Source: Rhodococcus sp. EPR-157
GTDB taxonomy: Bacteria; Actinomycetota; Actinomycetes; Mycobacteriales; Mycobacteriaceae
Reading direction: 5' to 3'
Assembly (NCBI RefSeq): GCF_001647195.1
Contig: NZ_LVCV01000571.1
Location: 1 to 44,129, forward strand
DNA length: 44,129 nucleotides
Shown here one piece after another: positions 1-8,172 of this stretch; the first letter of the stretch is position 1; each line of letters begins with the position of its first letter. The translations under genes were made by a program, and so were the position numbers. The notes beneath the pieces were generated by a model. The model saw only the letters and a program-made list of their open reading frames with translations. It was not told where the DNA came from and ran no database searches.

Positions 1-963
1 AACGGCGGCGGCGATCAACGCGGCGGCGATGGTGAGCACCGATGCCGCCCACGCCGCGAGCAGCATGCCCACGACGAGAATCGTCAGCGCGACGAGGGCA
101 CCGCGTGCTGCGTCGGGGGTGTCTATTCTGCGTCCGACGGCCTGGATCCCGAAGCCGGCGCCGAGTGCGATGACGGACATCAACGCGGACAACGCAATCG
201 GGTGACCCCCGCTTCGATCGGCCATCAGCGAGGGCAGCACGGCGTACGCGACACTAGCCGCGCCGAACACCCACGGCGCGAGCGGGACGACGATGGTCAG
301 GAAGCGCCGGTGCGTCGCGGCTGGAATCTTCAGGTCGTCGATCAACGGTGCGCGCATCGCGCGGGGCATCGCGCTGCGTGTCTCGGGCACGGTGACCATC
401 CCGACTCCGGCGGCGATGCAGATGCTGACATGCACCACGTAAGCGAGATGGGTCGGCCACGGTGCCCACTGGGCGAGGATGCCCGCGACGCCGGCGCCGA
501 GTGCAAAACCTGCAGTGAGGCTCATCGCCTGACGACGCGCACCTGCGCCCGGGGCACTCTGCGGATCCAACGCGGACAGTTCCTTGATCCAACTACCGCC
601 GACCGCCATGCCGATTCCGAGCGCGACGCCACTGAGGATGCGTCCGCCGAACAGAATGCCCGCGGTGTCGGCGCCGAACGCAATGAGGATCGACCCGGCG
701 GCGGCCACCGCCGTCGCGGGCAACATGATCGGGCGCCTACCGACCCGGTCGGACAAGGGTCCGCAGATCAGCAGAGCCGGAACGATTCCGATGACGTACG
801 CGAACAGGAACATGTCCACGGCAACGGCCGAGAACCCGTGTTCGAGGCGGTACATGACCAGCAGCGGGGTGAACTCGTTTCCGCCCCACGCCACTGCGAA
901 CAATCCGGCTGCCACGAGAATCCACTGCCGGGTTTTCGTCTCGGTCGACGCCGTGAGTGTCAT
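1..963 (-). CDS. MFS transporter, 3' end cut by window edge
   Basis: Translating the minus strand from the ATG at 963 gives an open frame to base 1 (about 320 residues). It is rich in hydrophobic helices and starts MTLTASTETKTRQWILVAAG. The loop after the second helix carries GPLSDRVGRRP, the MFS signature between helices 2 and 3, and a long central loop separates the two halves. It is therefore a major facilitator permease in the inner membrane; the substrate cannot be read from sequence. The start overlaps the stop of the upstream GntR gene as ATGA, so the two are probably cotranscribed and translationally coupled, with the regulator likely controlling this exporter/importer. The C-terminal part lies outside the window. 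Confidence 0.85.
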   Translation of the reverse strand, partial: MTLTASTETKTRQWILVAAGLFAVAWGGNEFTPLLVMYRLEHGFSAVAVDMFLFAYVIGIVPALLICGPLSDRVGRRPIMLPATAVAAAGSILIAFGADTAGILFGGRILSGVALGIGMAVGGSWIKELSALDPQSAPGAGARRQAMSLTAGFALGAGVAGILAQWAPWPTHLAYVVHVSICIAAGVGMVTVPETRSAMPRAMRAPLIDDLKIPAATHRRFLTIVVPLAPWVFGAASVAYAVLPSLMADRSGGHPIALSALMSVIALGAGFGIQAVGRRIDTPDAARGALVALTILVVGMLLAAWAASVLTIAAALIAAAV

Positions 964-1646
964 CTCGTGCCCCTGTCGTTCAGTCCGTGCGTTCGACGCA
1001 TGTGCGTGTCGACAGCGGTCGCGAATCCGTCCACGTCGGCCGCCTCGATCGAGTCCGCAAGTTCGCGATGTTCGTCGACGATTTGCGACAGCTGATCCGG
1101 GTCTCGCGCCAGCGAATGTGTCGTCATCCGTCGCTGCCGCTCGCGGAGTCCGTCGTAGAACGCATCGAGCAATGGGTTGCCGCCTGCTCGCACGATCAGC
1201 CGGTGGAAGTCGGCGTCGGCCGCGCTGAACTCGGCCCTCGTTCCGGTGGCTGCGATCTCGCTTTGCCGTTCGAGGTTTGCCCGCAGCGAGGCGACGAGTT
1301 GCTCGCGGACCGGATCGTCGGCTGCGAAGGTTCGAACACTGCCGGTTTCGACGAGCCACCGTGCGGAGACCACATGCTCCGCCTCGCCGGGTGCGATGGA
1401 CACGACCAGTGCGCCGCGTTTGGGGTAGAGCCGCATCCAGCCTTCGACCTGCAGGCGGAGGAATGCCTCGCGGACGGGTGTTCGGCTCATCTCCAAGCGG
1501 CTGGCAATGTCGCCCTCGCTGACCAGCTCACCGCCGGGGAGTTCGCCCGTGACGATCATTTCCTTGACCGTCACGTAGGCCTGCTCGGAAGCTGAATACG
1601 ACTTAGACACGACATAGATACTAGACGACTCGGCCTTGCTATCCAC
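960..1646 (-). CDS. GntR-family regulator, FadR (FCD) subfamily
   Basis: The 228-residue frame has an N-terminal winged helix with the GntR signature (EGDIASRLEMSRTPVREAF, about residues 44-62). A helical FCD domain follows, with the spaced Asp/His residues (DADFHRL, later DEHREL and DTHMRR) that bind a metal and often a carboxylate effector in this subfamily. It is probably a ligand-released repressor of the coupled MFS gene (ATGA overlap at 960-963). The GTG at 1646 has no clear ribosome site. A GTG at 1610 follows a TAGTAT box by seven bases and would give a leaderless 216-residue protein, so the start is uncertain. Confidence 0.88.
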   Translation of the reverse strand: MDSKAESSSIYVVSKSYSASEQAYVTVKEMIVTGELPGGELVSEGDIASRLEMSRTPVREAFLRLQVEGWMRLYPKRGALVVSIAPGEAEHVVSARWLVETGSVRTFAADDPVREQLVASLRANLERQSEIAATGTRAEFSAADADFHRLIVRAGGNPLLDAFYDGLRERQRRMTTHSLARDPDQLSQIVDEHRELADSIEAADVDGFATAVDTHMRRTHGLNDRGTR

Positions 1647-1669
1647 ATCGGGCAGACAATGCAGCTACG

Positions 1670-1867
1670 TCAGGGCGCCCAGTATTTCGTGGCAAGCTGG
1701 TCGACCAGCGGGTCGTCGTCGGCCACCTCGTCGAGCGCAGCGAGGTCGTCCCTGATCGCGACGAAACGGGGGTCGTCGCCCTCGGCCACTTCGGCATCGG
1801 TGCCGCCGTCGCCCTCCAGCTGTTCGAGCATCTTCGCCCGAACGCGGACCTTGAGGGTGTCGCTCAT
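1670..1867 (-). CDS. Small acidic hypothetical protein (65 aa)
   Basis: This 65-residue protein begins MSDTLKVRVRAKMLEQLEGD and is strongly acidic (many Asp/Glu), with no membrane segment. Its ATG overlaps the TGA of the 32-residue membrane peptide upstream (ATGA at 1864-1867), which supports it being a real, coupled gene. I do not recognise the family. A second minus-strand frame over the same bases was discarded because it lacks such coupling and is rich in Arg, as shadow frames in high-GC DNA are. Confidence 0.55.
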   Translation of the reverse strand: MSDTLKVRVRAKMLEQLEGDGGTDAEVAEGDDPRFVAIRDDLAALDEVADDDPLVDQLATKYWAP

Positions 1868-1962
1868 TCGTCGTCACCCTTCTTGAACACTCGACGGGCA
1901 GTCGGGATCAACACCACCAGCGCGCCTACCAGAACCACTACCGAGAACACTTCGAGCCACAC
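1864..1962 (-). CDS. 32-aa single-pass membrane peptide
   Basis: The GTG at 1962 is preceded by a strong ribosome site (GGAGAGGAG, six bases upstream). It opens a 32-codon frame beginning VWLEVFSVVVLVGALVVLIP. That gives one transmembrane helix of about 18 residues followed by a basic tail (TARRVFKK) and a short acidic end, consistent with an N-out/C-in topology. The stop overlaps the start of the next gene as ATGA. A longer frame starting at 2055 also exists, but the ribosome site favours 1962. Function unknown; it could anchor or regulate a membrane partner. Confidence 0.5.
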   Translation of the reverse strand: MWLEVFSVVVLVGALVVLIPTARRVFKKGDDE

Positions 1963-1978
1963 GGTCTGCTCCTCTCCT

Positions 1979-2368
1979 TCAGGGGGCCAGCCAACTTCCA
2001 GCGGACAAGTTCCTGAGCACGGTGAACGCAAGAACGATGGCCACTCCGGACACAACTACCCATCGCGACGGGGCCCGCGATCTGCGGCCCCGAACCCAGA
2101 GACCCCATGCGACCACTCCCACACCGAGAAGTAGTACCGCGAGCACATTCGACGACGCAGCCGATACGAGATCTCCTCGAACCAGATCACCGAAAGCTCT
2201 GGTCGCTCCGCATCCAGGGCACCAGAGTCCGGTCAGTGCATGAAATGGACACGGGAGATACGTCGAGGTGCGCGGATCGCGGACATAGAGCGCCGCCCCC
2301 GCTGCAATCGCCAGCGCTGCGACGGCGAGGGGCGCGGCACGAGCTCTACGCGGCGCGGCGACGACCAT
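1979..2368 (-). CDS. DUF2752 membrane protein
   Basis: The ATG at 2368 gives 129 residues. They contain the DUF2752 core: a first hydrophobic helix (residues about 12-25), then CPFHALTGLWCPGCGATRA with its conserved CPxCG-type cysteines, then two more helices. The family is common in actinobacteria and of unknown function. The frame extends upstream to 2719, but that extension has no hydrophobic or family-like content and overlaps the divergent glycosyltransferase gene, so it was not used. It sits just upstream of the two tiny coupled genes on the same strand (16 bases to the 32-aa peptide) and may share their transcript. Confidence 0.8.
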   Translation of the reverse strand: MVVAAPRRARAAPLAVAALAIAAGAALYVRDPRTSTYLPCPFHALTGLWCPGCGATRAFGDLVRGDLVSAASSNVLAVLLLGVGVVAWGLWVRGRRSRAPSRWVVVSGVAIVLAFTVLRNLSAGSWLAP

Positions 2369-2487
2369 CGGCCCACGATATCGTGATCGCTCGAACCGCG
2401 CTCGAAAGAAACCGGAAGTATGTTCGACGGCGTTCTCGCGGGTCGAATATCGACTAGCGCCTTCGATTTCAGAGACCTTTTGGTTTG

Positions 2488-2516
2488 TTGACCGAAAGCA
2501 ATTTCCCGAATATCGT
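2488..2516 (+). promoter_or_regulatory. Predicted promoter of the glycosyltransferase gene
   Basis: TTGACC at 2488-2493 and TATCGT at 2511-2516 are separated by 17 bases, a good sigma-70-like arrangement. The ATG at 2525 is only eight bases after the -10 box and no ribosome site fits in between. If this promoter is used, the mRNA would be leaderless or nearly so, which is common in actinobacteria. Confidence 0.45.
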
Positions 2517-2524
2517 GCTCGATC

Positions 2525-3394
2525 ATGGCAACACCCACGCTGTCGGTAATCGTGCCCGTATACAACGAGGAAAACTACATCGCAGAATGCCTCGAGGCGC
2601 TGCTGACGCAAGCGGACGAAATCTCGGAAATAATTGTAGTGGACAATGGTTCGACCGATTCGACTCTTCGCATTGTCGATAGCTTCGAAAATCGATCGTC
2701 CAAAGTGAAAGTACTGCACGAAACGCGACGAGGTGTCGCATATGCCCGGAATACCGGATTCGATGTTGCCGCCTCCGAGATACTCGGACGCGTGGACGCA
2801 GATAGCCGTGTCAGCCCAGGCTGGGCGCGCTCGGTCAAAGACTTCCTAGGACGCGAGGACGCCGCATGCGTCGGTGCAGTGAGCGGGCTCAACAATTCTT
2901 ACGACTCACCGTTTCGTTCACTGAAGGGCTGGTTCGTTCGTAGACAAATCCGGCGCGGAATCTTCGGCGGCGAACGCAGGATAAAGAATCTCCATGGTGC
3001 GAATATGGCGATTCGAAAGTCCGTGTGGAATTCGGTGTCCGATTCGGTCAGCGTCGCATCGGATATTCACGAAGATCTCGATCTGGCGCTCACCCTTGTT
3101 CACCGAAATGTCGAAATCGCACAATTGACCGAAATGCACGTCGACATTTCACCGAGGCGCGCGCTCACGCCGCCCATCGAATTCTTCAAGTACATAGATT
3201 CGGGCACGAAGACACTCGAATTGCACGGAAGGTCGACCAAGCGCACAGCTCGTGCGTTGCGCGTCCACTGGACGTTCCACATCCTGCTCTTCGTACTGCA
3301 TCGCCCCTACGATCCGAGCATCGGCCGATACTCGCTCCGCTACCTGCGCCGACAGGAGAGGGCACGCGGACTTCCGATCGACGTCACGGTCTAA
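2525..3394 (+). CDS. Family 2 glycosyltransferase
   Basis: This 289-residue protein is a GT-A fold glycosyltransferase of family GT2. Visible motifs are the nucleotide-binding start LSVIVPVYNEENYI (6-19), VVDNGSTDST (38-47), the metal-binding DAD at residues 91-93, GANMAIRKSVW (158-168) and an acidic pair E183-D184 that could be the catalytic base. There is no membrane helix apart from a weakly hydrophobic stretch near residues 248-258. It probably transfers a sugar from a nucleotide donor to a cell-wall or polysaccharide acceptor; donor and acceptor are unknown. The gene is visibly poorer in G+C (about 50% in the two 60-base lines counted) than its neighbours and has no polysaccharide genes beside it, which suggests acquisition by transfer. 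Confidence 0.88.
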   Translation: MATPTLSVIVPVYNEENYIAECLEALLTQADEISEIIVVDNGSTDSTLRIVDSFENRSSKVKVLHETRRGVAYARNTGFDVAASEILGRVDADSRVSPGWARSVKDFLGREDAACVGAVSGLNNSYDSPFRSLKGWFVRRQIRRGIFGGERRIKNLHGANMAIRKSVWNSVSDSVSVASDIHEDLDLALTLVHRNVEIAQLTEMHVDISPRRALTPPIEFFKYIDSGTKTLELHGRSTKRTARALRVHWTFHILLFVLHRPYDPSIGRYSLRYLRRQERARGLPIDVTV

Positions 3395-3416
3395 CCCTCG
3401 GACGCGTGGTCGTACG

Positions 3417-3764
3417 TCAGGGGACGACGATCACACTCCCGATCATGTCGGGATGCGGCGTGCAGTGATAGCTGTAGGTCCCCGGCTCGGTAAAGGTGTG
3501 CGTAAAGGTGCTGGACACCATCAACGGACTGCGGAACGCGCGATCGTCGGCCACGACATCGTGGGCCATACCGCCGTCCTCGAAGACCCAGGTCACGGTC
3601 TCACCGACCGATACCGTGATCTCCGACGGCGAATACGAGCGGTCGGCGACCATCACCTGGTTCGGCAGGGGTGGGGCCGCCGGTTCGGGGGCCACGTCCG
3701 ACGAACACCCGACCATCGTCGACAAAACGAGAACTGCACCCAGCACAGCGAACGGTGATCTCAC
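3417..3764 (-). CDS. Amicyanin/plastocyanin-like copper lipoprotein
   Basis: This 115-residue cupredoxin starts with a lipoprotein signal ending STMVGC (lipidated Cys20) and a Pro/Ala-rich linker. The type 1 copper ligands are His68 (MAHD) and the C-terminal loop HCTPHPDM, giving Cys101, His104 and Met107. The short C-x2-H-x2-M spacing is that of amicyanin. It is a membrane-anchored extracytoplasmic electron carrier or copper-binding protein; its redox partner is not identifiable. It converges on the glycosyltransferase gene, with 22 bases between the stops, and lies 10 bases after the stop of the upstream membrane-protein gene on the same strand. Confidence 0.87.
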   Translation of the reverse strand: MRSPFAVLGAVLVLSTMVGCSSDVAPEPAAPPLPNQVMVADRSYSPSEITVSVGETVTWVFEDGGMAHDVVADDRAFRSPLMVSSTFTHTFTEPGTYSYHCTPHPDMIGSVIVVP

Positions 3765-3774
3765 CCGTCCTACG

Positions 3775-4398
3775 TTACGGACCGGCGTGTTCGGCGGCCT
3801 GCGCGTCCCCTTCCGCCTTGGCTTGCGCTGCGGTCCTCTGGGTGAACTTCACGGCGCTGACCAGCAACACGATCGGGATCACCCAGTTGCACACCAGGTC
3901 GACCGTACGGGCGCCACTTGTTTCGGCCTCACCGATCGGATCGAGGGCGCCGGCGATGAAGTGGGAGGCAGCCATGACAACCAACACGATGCCCCATCCC
4001 GCGCTGATCTTGCGGTTGGTCGCGTGGAATCGCGGGGAATCCCAGAAGGCCTTGTCGACGCTCTCCCGCGCATACTGCTCGGTGAACGGGACGGTGAAGG
4101 CCGACACGAGCATCACCACGCCGAGGATGAGAGTGGTACCTCCCCGTGCAAAGTTGGCGAGAAACTCGTCGACATCATGGCCTGCGATGAACCCGACCGC
4201 CGCGATGGCGGCGAACGTCACCACGCCTGCGATGTCGATGAGTTTCACTCCACTGCCGCGCTGGTAGAACGCGACCGCGATCGCTGCAACTGCCGACAAG
4301 GTCGCGGCGAGGGCGACCTGGTTGTCGCCGAGCCGGGCAGTGAGGATCGAAAACAGAAACCACGGCACCAAGCCGATAACCATCTGACCGAACTTCAT
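3775..4398 (-). CDS. Conserved membrane protein of unknown function
   Basis: The frame from the ATG at 4398 gives 207 residues with about six hydrophobic helices (for example MVIGLVPWFLFSI, FAAIAAVGFIAG and GIVLVVMAASHFIAGAL). Loop features include EQYARESVDKAFWDSPRFHATNR. A VPWFLFS start followed by alternating helices recalls small VC0807/IspZ-like membrane proteins, but I cannot assign a family. A GTG at 4440 is an alternative start adding 14 residues; neither has a convincing ribosome site. It is followed by the cupredoxin gene after 10 bases and may form an operon with it. Confidence 0.7.
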   Translation of the reverse strand: MKFGQMVIGLVPWFLFSILTARLGDNQVALAATLSAVAAIAVAFYQRGSGVKLIDIAGVVTFAAIAAVGFIAGHDVDEFLANFARGGTTLILGVVMLVSAFTVPFTEQYARESVDKAFWDSPRFHATNRKISAGWGIVLVVMAASHFIAGALDPIGEAETSGARTVDLVCNWVIPIVLLVSAVKFTQRTAAQAKAEGDAQAAEHAGP

Positions 4399-4554
4399 AG
4401 CAGGCCACACTGCCTGTTTTGCGCACTCCAGGCTCGTCACCCGTGATAATTCACCCGTCGAGGGTGGGGCACTCCGCGCGACCGGAAGTGACAAGAGGTG
4501 CCGGCTCATGAGCTCGGGTAACATCACCGCCGAATCGTTCGACCGAGAGGCTCC

Positions 4555-4995
4555 ATGTTCATGACGACACACCGTGCCCGTACCAGCGCCGCTGCGTTGG
4601 CGACACTGCTGATCGTCCTTGCGACGGCAATTCTCGGCGCAACATCCGCGCAGGCGCGTCCCACACAGTTCGCTCCGGCCGGTCAGATCAGTGCGACCAT
4701 CGGATTCGACCCGGCAGCCGTCATCGAGTGGCGGTTGGACCAGTCGATCATCAACCAACCGATCTTCGTGCGCACCGACCCGTACTTCCCGGGTCTCACC
4801 GACTTCTCCCTCAACAACTGGTGCAACTGCGCCATCAACTGGTTCAATCACACCACCGGCGAGGGCGGCGTCGCGTTCCCCGGACCGCTGCCCGCCGGAC
4901 CGATCCGAACCGGCTCGGGCGATGTCTCCGCCTGGACCGACATCCCCGGCGGGTTCACGCTCATCCGCGGCGTCGGCAACTGGTGGGTCCCCTAG
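4555..4995 (+). CDS. Secreted protein of unknown function (146 aa)
   Basis: The protein has a classical Sec signal: basic start, hydrophobic core (ALATLLIVLATAILGATS) and an AQA cleavage site near residue 34. The mature part of about 112 residues is rich in Trp, Asn and Gly, with two cysteines in WCNC that could form a disulfide. The ATG at 4561 is an alternative start two codons in. No family recognised. It converges on the DyP peroxidase gene, with seven bases between the stops. Confidence 0.75.
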   Translation: MFMTTHRARTSAAALATLLIVLATAILGATSAQARPTQFAPAGQISATIGFDPAAVIEWRLDQSIINQPIFVRTDPYFPGLTDFSLNNWCNCAINWFNHTTGEGGVAFPGPLPAGPIRTGSGDVSAWTDIPGGFTLIRGVGNWWVP

Positions 4996-5002
4996 TAGTG
5001 CC

Positions 5003-6169
5003 TCACAGGAGCTCCTGACCCAGAAATCCGCCCTCGGAGACACCCGCCGGAATCGCGAACACCGCCGAACCGATCGGCGTCGTCCACTCGTTGAGCGCGT
5101 CGTGCTCGTCGAGTCGCTGCTGGACCGGCAAGAACTGGGTGCCGATATCACGCTGAAACGTAGCGAAAATCAGTCCTGAGTTGCTTGTCACCTCACCCGA
5201 CGAGGGCTCGTCGTAGTTGTACGCCCGCCGAAAGAACTGTTCACCGGCATGGGTATGGCGTGCTCGTGCGATGTGCGACGCCGGCGAGATCACCGGAATT
5301 CCGAACCGATCCGTGGCGTCGAAATCGGCCTCGTCGTGCTCGAACTGCCCGGTGAGCGGCGCACCGGTATCCAACGTGCGACCGACTGCGAATTCTCTTC
5401 CGCCACGATCCAATTCGTCCCAGGTGTCGAGCTCGATTGCGATTCGACGGACGACCATCGAGGTCCCCCCGTCTCGATTCCAGACGAGAGAGTCGAAGTC
5501 GACCGCAGGGTCCGGATTGACGGTGCCGTCGACCTGACCCATGAGGTTGCGCATCGTGGTCCCTGACTTCTGTGCACCTCGCGCCGAGCGGAAGCCCCGC
5601 TGAACCCATCGTATCGACGCCATCGTTCGGACGTTCTTCGTCAGCACCCGTACCGCATGCGCGACGGTAAGAGGGTCGTCGGCGCAGACCTGCAAGAGCA
5701 CATCGCCGTCGCTCCACTGGGTTTCGAGTCGATCGATACCGAACGGGGGCAACGCCTCGACCGGAGACGGTATACCTGCAACGGAGAACGCGCCCGGCCC
5801 GAGACCTACCGTGATCGTGAGAGCGGAAGGCTCCTGCGCCAGTTCGGGTTCCGTGTCCGCCAGCGCCGGTAGTCCCTGCGTCAGCCTCGCCGCGTCGGTC
5901 GTCCAGATCTTCAAAGCGGAGATCAACTGATCTCGTCCGGCACCATCGCGCAGGTCGAGTGCGACGAACGTGCCGTGAGCCTGAGGAGAAGTCGCGATTC
6001 CTGCTTGGTGTACTCCGAAGAACGACAACGACTCTCGACCGAATACCGGCTCCCCGGATTCTCGGGTGTATCCGTAGGCCACTCCCGCGGCACCGAGGGC
6101 AGCGACGCCTCCTGCGAGGAGGCGTCGCCGACTGATCTCCGTGCCACGCTGTGGTGCCGTGCTACCCAC
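5003..6169 (-). CDS. Tat-exported DyP-type heme peroxidase
   Basis: This 388-residue protein starts with a twin-arginine signal (SRRRLLAGGVAALGAAG, residues 13-29). The DyP fold is marked by the GxxDG motif (GQVDGT, near residue 210) that carries the catalytic Asp. Later His/Arg segments (SHIARARHTH, FFRRAYNYDE) contain candidate proximal His and distal Arg residues, and FATFQRDIGTQFLPVQQRL is typical of the C-terminal core. It reduces peroxide using heme outside the cytoplasm. The start codon (GTG at 6169) lies eight bases inside the PCu(A)C gene, so the two are coupled. In Streptomyces lividans a Tat-exported DyP (DtpA) works with a PCu(A)C-type copper chaperone, and the same pairing here favours a DtpA-like role over EfeB iron uptake, since no efeU or efeO is present. 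Confidence 0.9.
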   Translation of the reverse strand: MGSTAPQRGTEISRRRLLAGGVAALGAAGVAYGYTRESGEPVFGRESLSFFGVHQAGIATSPQAHGTFVALDLRDGAGRDQLISALKIWTTDAARLTQGLPALADTEPELAQEPSALTITVGLGPGAFSVAGIPSPVEALPPFGIDRLETQWSDGDVLLQVCADDPLTVAHAVRVLTKNVRTMASIRWVQRGFRSARGAQKSGTTMRNLMGQVDGTVNPDPAVDFDSLVWNRDGGTSMVVRRIAIELDTWDELDRGGREFAVGRTLDTGAPLTGQFEHDEADFDATDRFGIPVISPASHIARARHTHAGEQFFRRAYNYDEPSSGEVTSNSGLIFATFQRDIGTQFLPVQQRLDEHDALNEWTTPIGSAVFAIPAGVSEGGFLGQELL

Positions 6170-6638
6170 CGTAGTTTTCTTCTGCGCCTGGGAATTCGCG
6201 GACCTGCGCGGTGAACGTCGAGGAGGAACCGTCTTCGAAGGTCAGCGTGATGTCGGTGTCGTTACCGGGGGTGAGCGGTGACGTCACGTCCATCAACATG
6301 AAATGATCCCCACCCGCTTGGAGAATCTTCGTCTGCTCGGCCGCAACAGTGAAGCCGCCCTCCTTGGGCTTCATCACCATCGAACCGTCTGCAGCACTTA
6401 CTACCTCGTGCAGTTCCATCATCGAGGACGCTGGAGACGCCGCAGATACCACCCGCACCTGCGACTCGCCCGTATTCTGGATCTCGGCGAAGGCCGAGGT
6501 CATTCCGGTGTCGGTGGCTTTGACCCATGCTTCTCTGACGGTCACCGAATCCGCCTCTGTGCTCGGGGTTTCGGTACTGCAACCCGCCACCAAGGCGAGT
6601 GACGACAGGGCGATGAGCATTGCTGTGACTATCTTCAT
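6162..6638 (-). CDS. PCu(A)C-type periplasmic copper chaperone lipoprotein
   Basis: This 158-residue protein has a lipoprotein signal (LALVAGC, Cys20) followed by a PCu(A)C (DUF461/DR1885) beta domain. The copper ligands characteristic of the family are visible: His77 in MELHEV, Met87/Met89 in GSMVMK, and His112/Met114 in DHFMLM. It binds Cu(I) outside the membrane and delivers it to cuproenzymes. Its ATG overlaps the stop of the PepSY gene (ATGA at 6635-6638), and its 3' end overlaps the DyP gene, which fixes a three-gene translationally coupled unit. Confidence 0.92.
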   Translation of the reverse strand: MKIVTAMLIALSSLALVAGCSTETPSTEADSVTVREAWVKATDTGMTSAFAEIQNTGESQVRVVSAASPASSMMELHEVVSAADGSMVMKPKEGGFTVAAEQTKILQAGGDHFMLMDVTSPLTPGNDTDITLTFEDGSSSTFTAQVREFPGAEENYGG

Positions 6639-8029
6639 GATGATGTCTCCAATGTACGAGTGCGATGCCGAAGCCCGATCAGGGCGTCAGCGAGGAGGAA
6701 GGCGACCAGGCTGATCCCGAGCAGCGGGACGAACCACCCGACCACCGTGGTACCGGCTGCGAGTGACGCGATCTGCCATGCGGGCAAGCGGCGCATCGCC
6801 CCGCGAGAAGGCAAGTGCCCCTTGGGTCGGCGTTGCCACCACATGAGGTACCCACGCACGATGACGGTGACCAGTGCGACGGCGAGGAGCGCCAGGGCGA
6901 TCTGGTTGGCCAGACCGAACAAGATCCCCATGTGCAGGGCGATGCCCCACGTCGCGAGTTTCGCTGCCAATGGCCAGTCGGAGAACCAGTTCGTGTCGAC
7001 GATGGTGTCGGTGTTTGCGTCCACGGCGACGGAACTCGTCGAGAACACCCAGGGCTGCCTGGTCTGCGAGACGACGAAAGCCCTGTCCGCTGCGGCGGGA
7101 ACAGTCACTTCGACGGCCCCGTCGATCCCGGCCGCGCGGGCGGTGCCGAGGACGGCGTCCAGGCGTCCGATTCCGGCGTCGAGCGCACTTTCCTCGGCCG
7201 GCATGTTATGGCCGCTGTGATCACCGGACGCCGGCGCTGCATTGCCGCTGATGGACGAGCTCACCGTCGGCGTCGTCCAACTCAGGGAGGTTCTGAGTTC
7301 GCTGATGTTCTCGCCTGCATATTTCGACCAGGTGAGGCCCGTCGCCGACAGAAAGACCAAGCCGACCGCGATCCAGATCCCCACGCCACCATGCCAGTTG
7401 CGTGTCCGCGCCCGGCCGGTGACCGACCTGTCGACCGTGAGCAGTCGACCTCCGCGGCGATACCGCCGCACCCACAGGACGACACCGCCCAGTGCGACGA
7501 TCCACATCCAGGAGGCGGCGAGTTCGCTGTAGATGCGCCCCGGTTCACCGAGGTGCAGGTGTCGGTGGAATCCACTGATCCACGTACGCATGGGAAGTGC
7601 GCCACTGCTGCCGTACACGACGGATTCGCCGACCGATTCCGCCGTGACCGGGTCGATGAACACTGCTCGTCGTTCGGATTCGCCGAGCGACGGATCGGTG
7701 AACATGACGCGAGTGGTGTCGCCTGGCGCAGCGGCGGGCCGCACAGCATGGACGGTGAGATCGGGCCTGATCTGTGTTGCGGCGTCGACTTGTTCGGCGA
7801 CCGAGGTGGTGGGTCCGGTCGAATCGGTGTGCAGTAGGTCGGAATAGAGGATGTTCTCGGCCGTCGGCGCGAGTGCGTAGAGGCCTCCGCTGAGGGCAGC
7901 GATGAGAATGAACGGTGCGATGAGTATTCCTGCATAGAAGTGAAGCCTCATCACCAGGGACGGTGGAGGCGGAGAAGGGTCGGATGCCGACGGCCCGATT
8001 TCGGGCACGACTGTGTCGGTTGTGGACAT
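6635..8029 (-). CDS. PepSY-associated transmembrane protein
   Basis: The ATG at 8029 gives 464 residues. Features are an N-terminal helix (LHFYAGILIAPFILIAALSG), a first extracytoplasmic PepSY-like region with GFHRHLHLGEPGR, helices at WMWIVALGGVVLWV and WHGGVGIWIAVGLVFLSATG, a second soluble region with DHSGHNM, then helices around LHMGILFGLANQ and at the C-terminus. The recurring His residues beside helices are typical of PepSY_TM (PiuB-like) proteins, which are linked to metal or heme transfer across the membrane. It is the first gene of the unit with the PCu(A)C and DyP genes. A much longer frame reaching 9028 was rejected because it crosses the palindrome and two other genes. Confidence 0.88.
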   Translation of the reverse strand: MSTTDTVVPEIGPSASDPSPPPPSLVMRLHFYAGILIAPFILIAALSGGLYALAPTAENILYSDLLHTDSTGPTTSVAEQVDAATQIRPDLTVHAVRPAAAPGDTTRVMFTDPSLGESERRAVFIDPVTAESVGESVVYGSSGALPMRTWISGFHRHLHLGEPGRIYSELAASWMWIVALGGVVLWVRRYRRGGRLLTVDRSVTGRARTRNWHGGVGIWIAVGLVFLSATGLTWSKYAGENISELRTSLSWTTPTVSSSISGNAAPASGDHSGHNMPAEESALDAGIGRLDAVLGTARAAGIDGAVEVTVPAAADRAFVVSQTRQPWVFSTSSVAVDANTDTIVDTNWFSDWPLAAKLATWGIALHMGILFGLANQIALALLAVALVTVIVRGYLMWWQRRPKGHLPSRGAMRRLPAWQIASLAAGTTVVGWFVPLLGISLVAFLLADALIGLRHRTRTLETSS

Positions 8030-8076
8030 GGGTGTACTCGATTCGTCTGAGAATTCGAAAGTCGCTCGGTGGCTAC

Positions 8077-8143
8077 GGCTCCGCCCTAGTGGCGCGGTTG
8101 AGTGCACCCCAGTGCGCTTAACCGTGCCACTGGGGGCGGAGCC
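8077..8143. repeat. Dispersed palindrome, copy 1
   Basis: The core AGTGGCGCGGTTGAGTGCA faces an imperfect inverted copy (right arm reversed AGTGGCACGGTTAAGCGCA). Both are flanked by GGCTCCGCC/GGCGGAGCC arms that lengthen the stem. It lies between the membrane-protein gene ending at 8173 and the PepSY gene starting at 8029. The same element recurs near 21.0 and 25.4 kb. Confidence 0.85.
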
Positions 8144-8172
8144 CCCATTACCGAGAGATGAGGAAGGAAAAT

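Noticed and set aside
5003-6169. EfeB of an EfeUOB iron transporter
   Set aside because: The peroxidase fits, but efeU and efeO are absent and the coupled gene is a copper chaperone.
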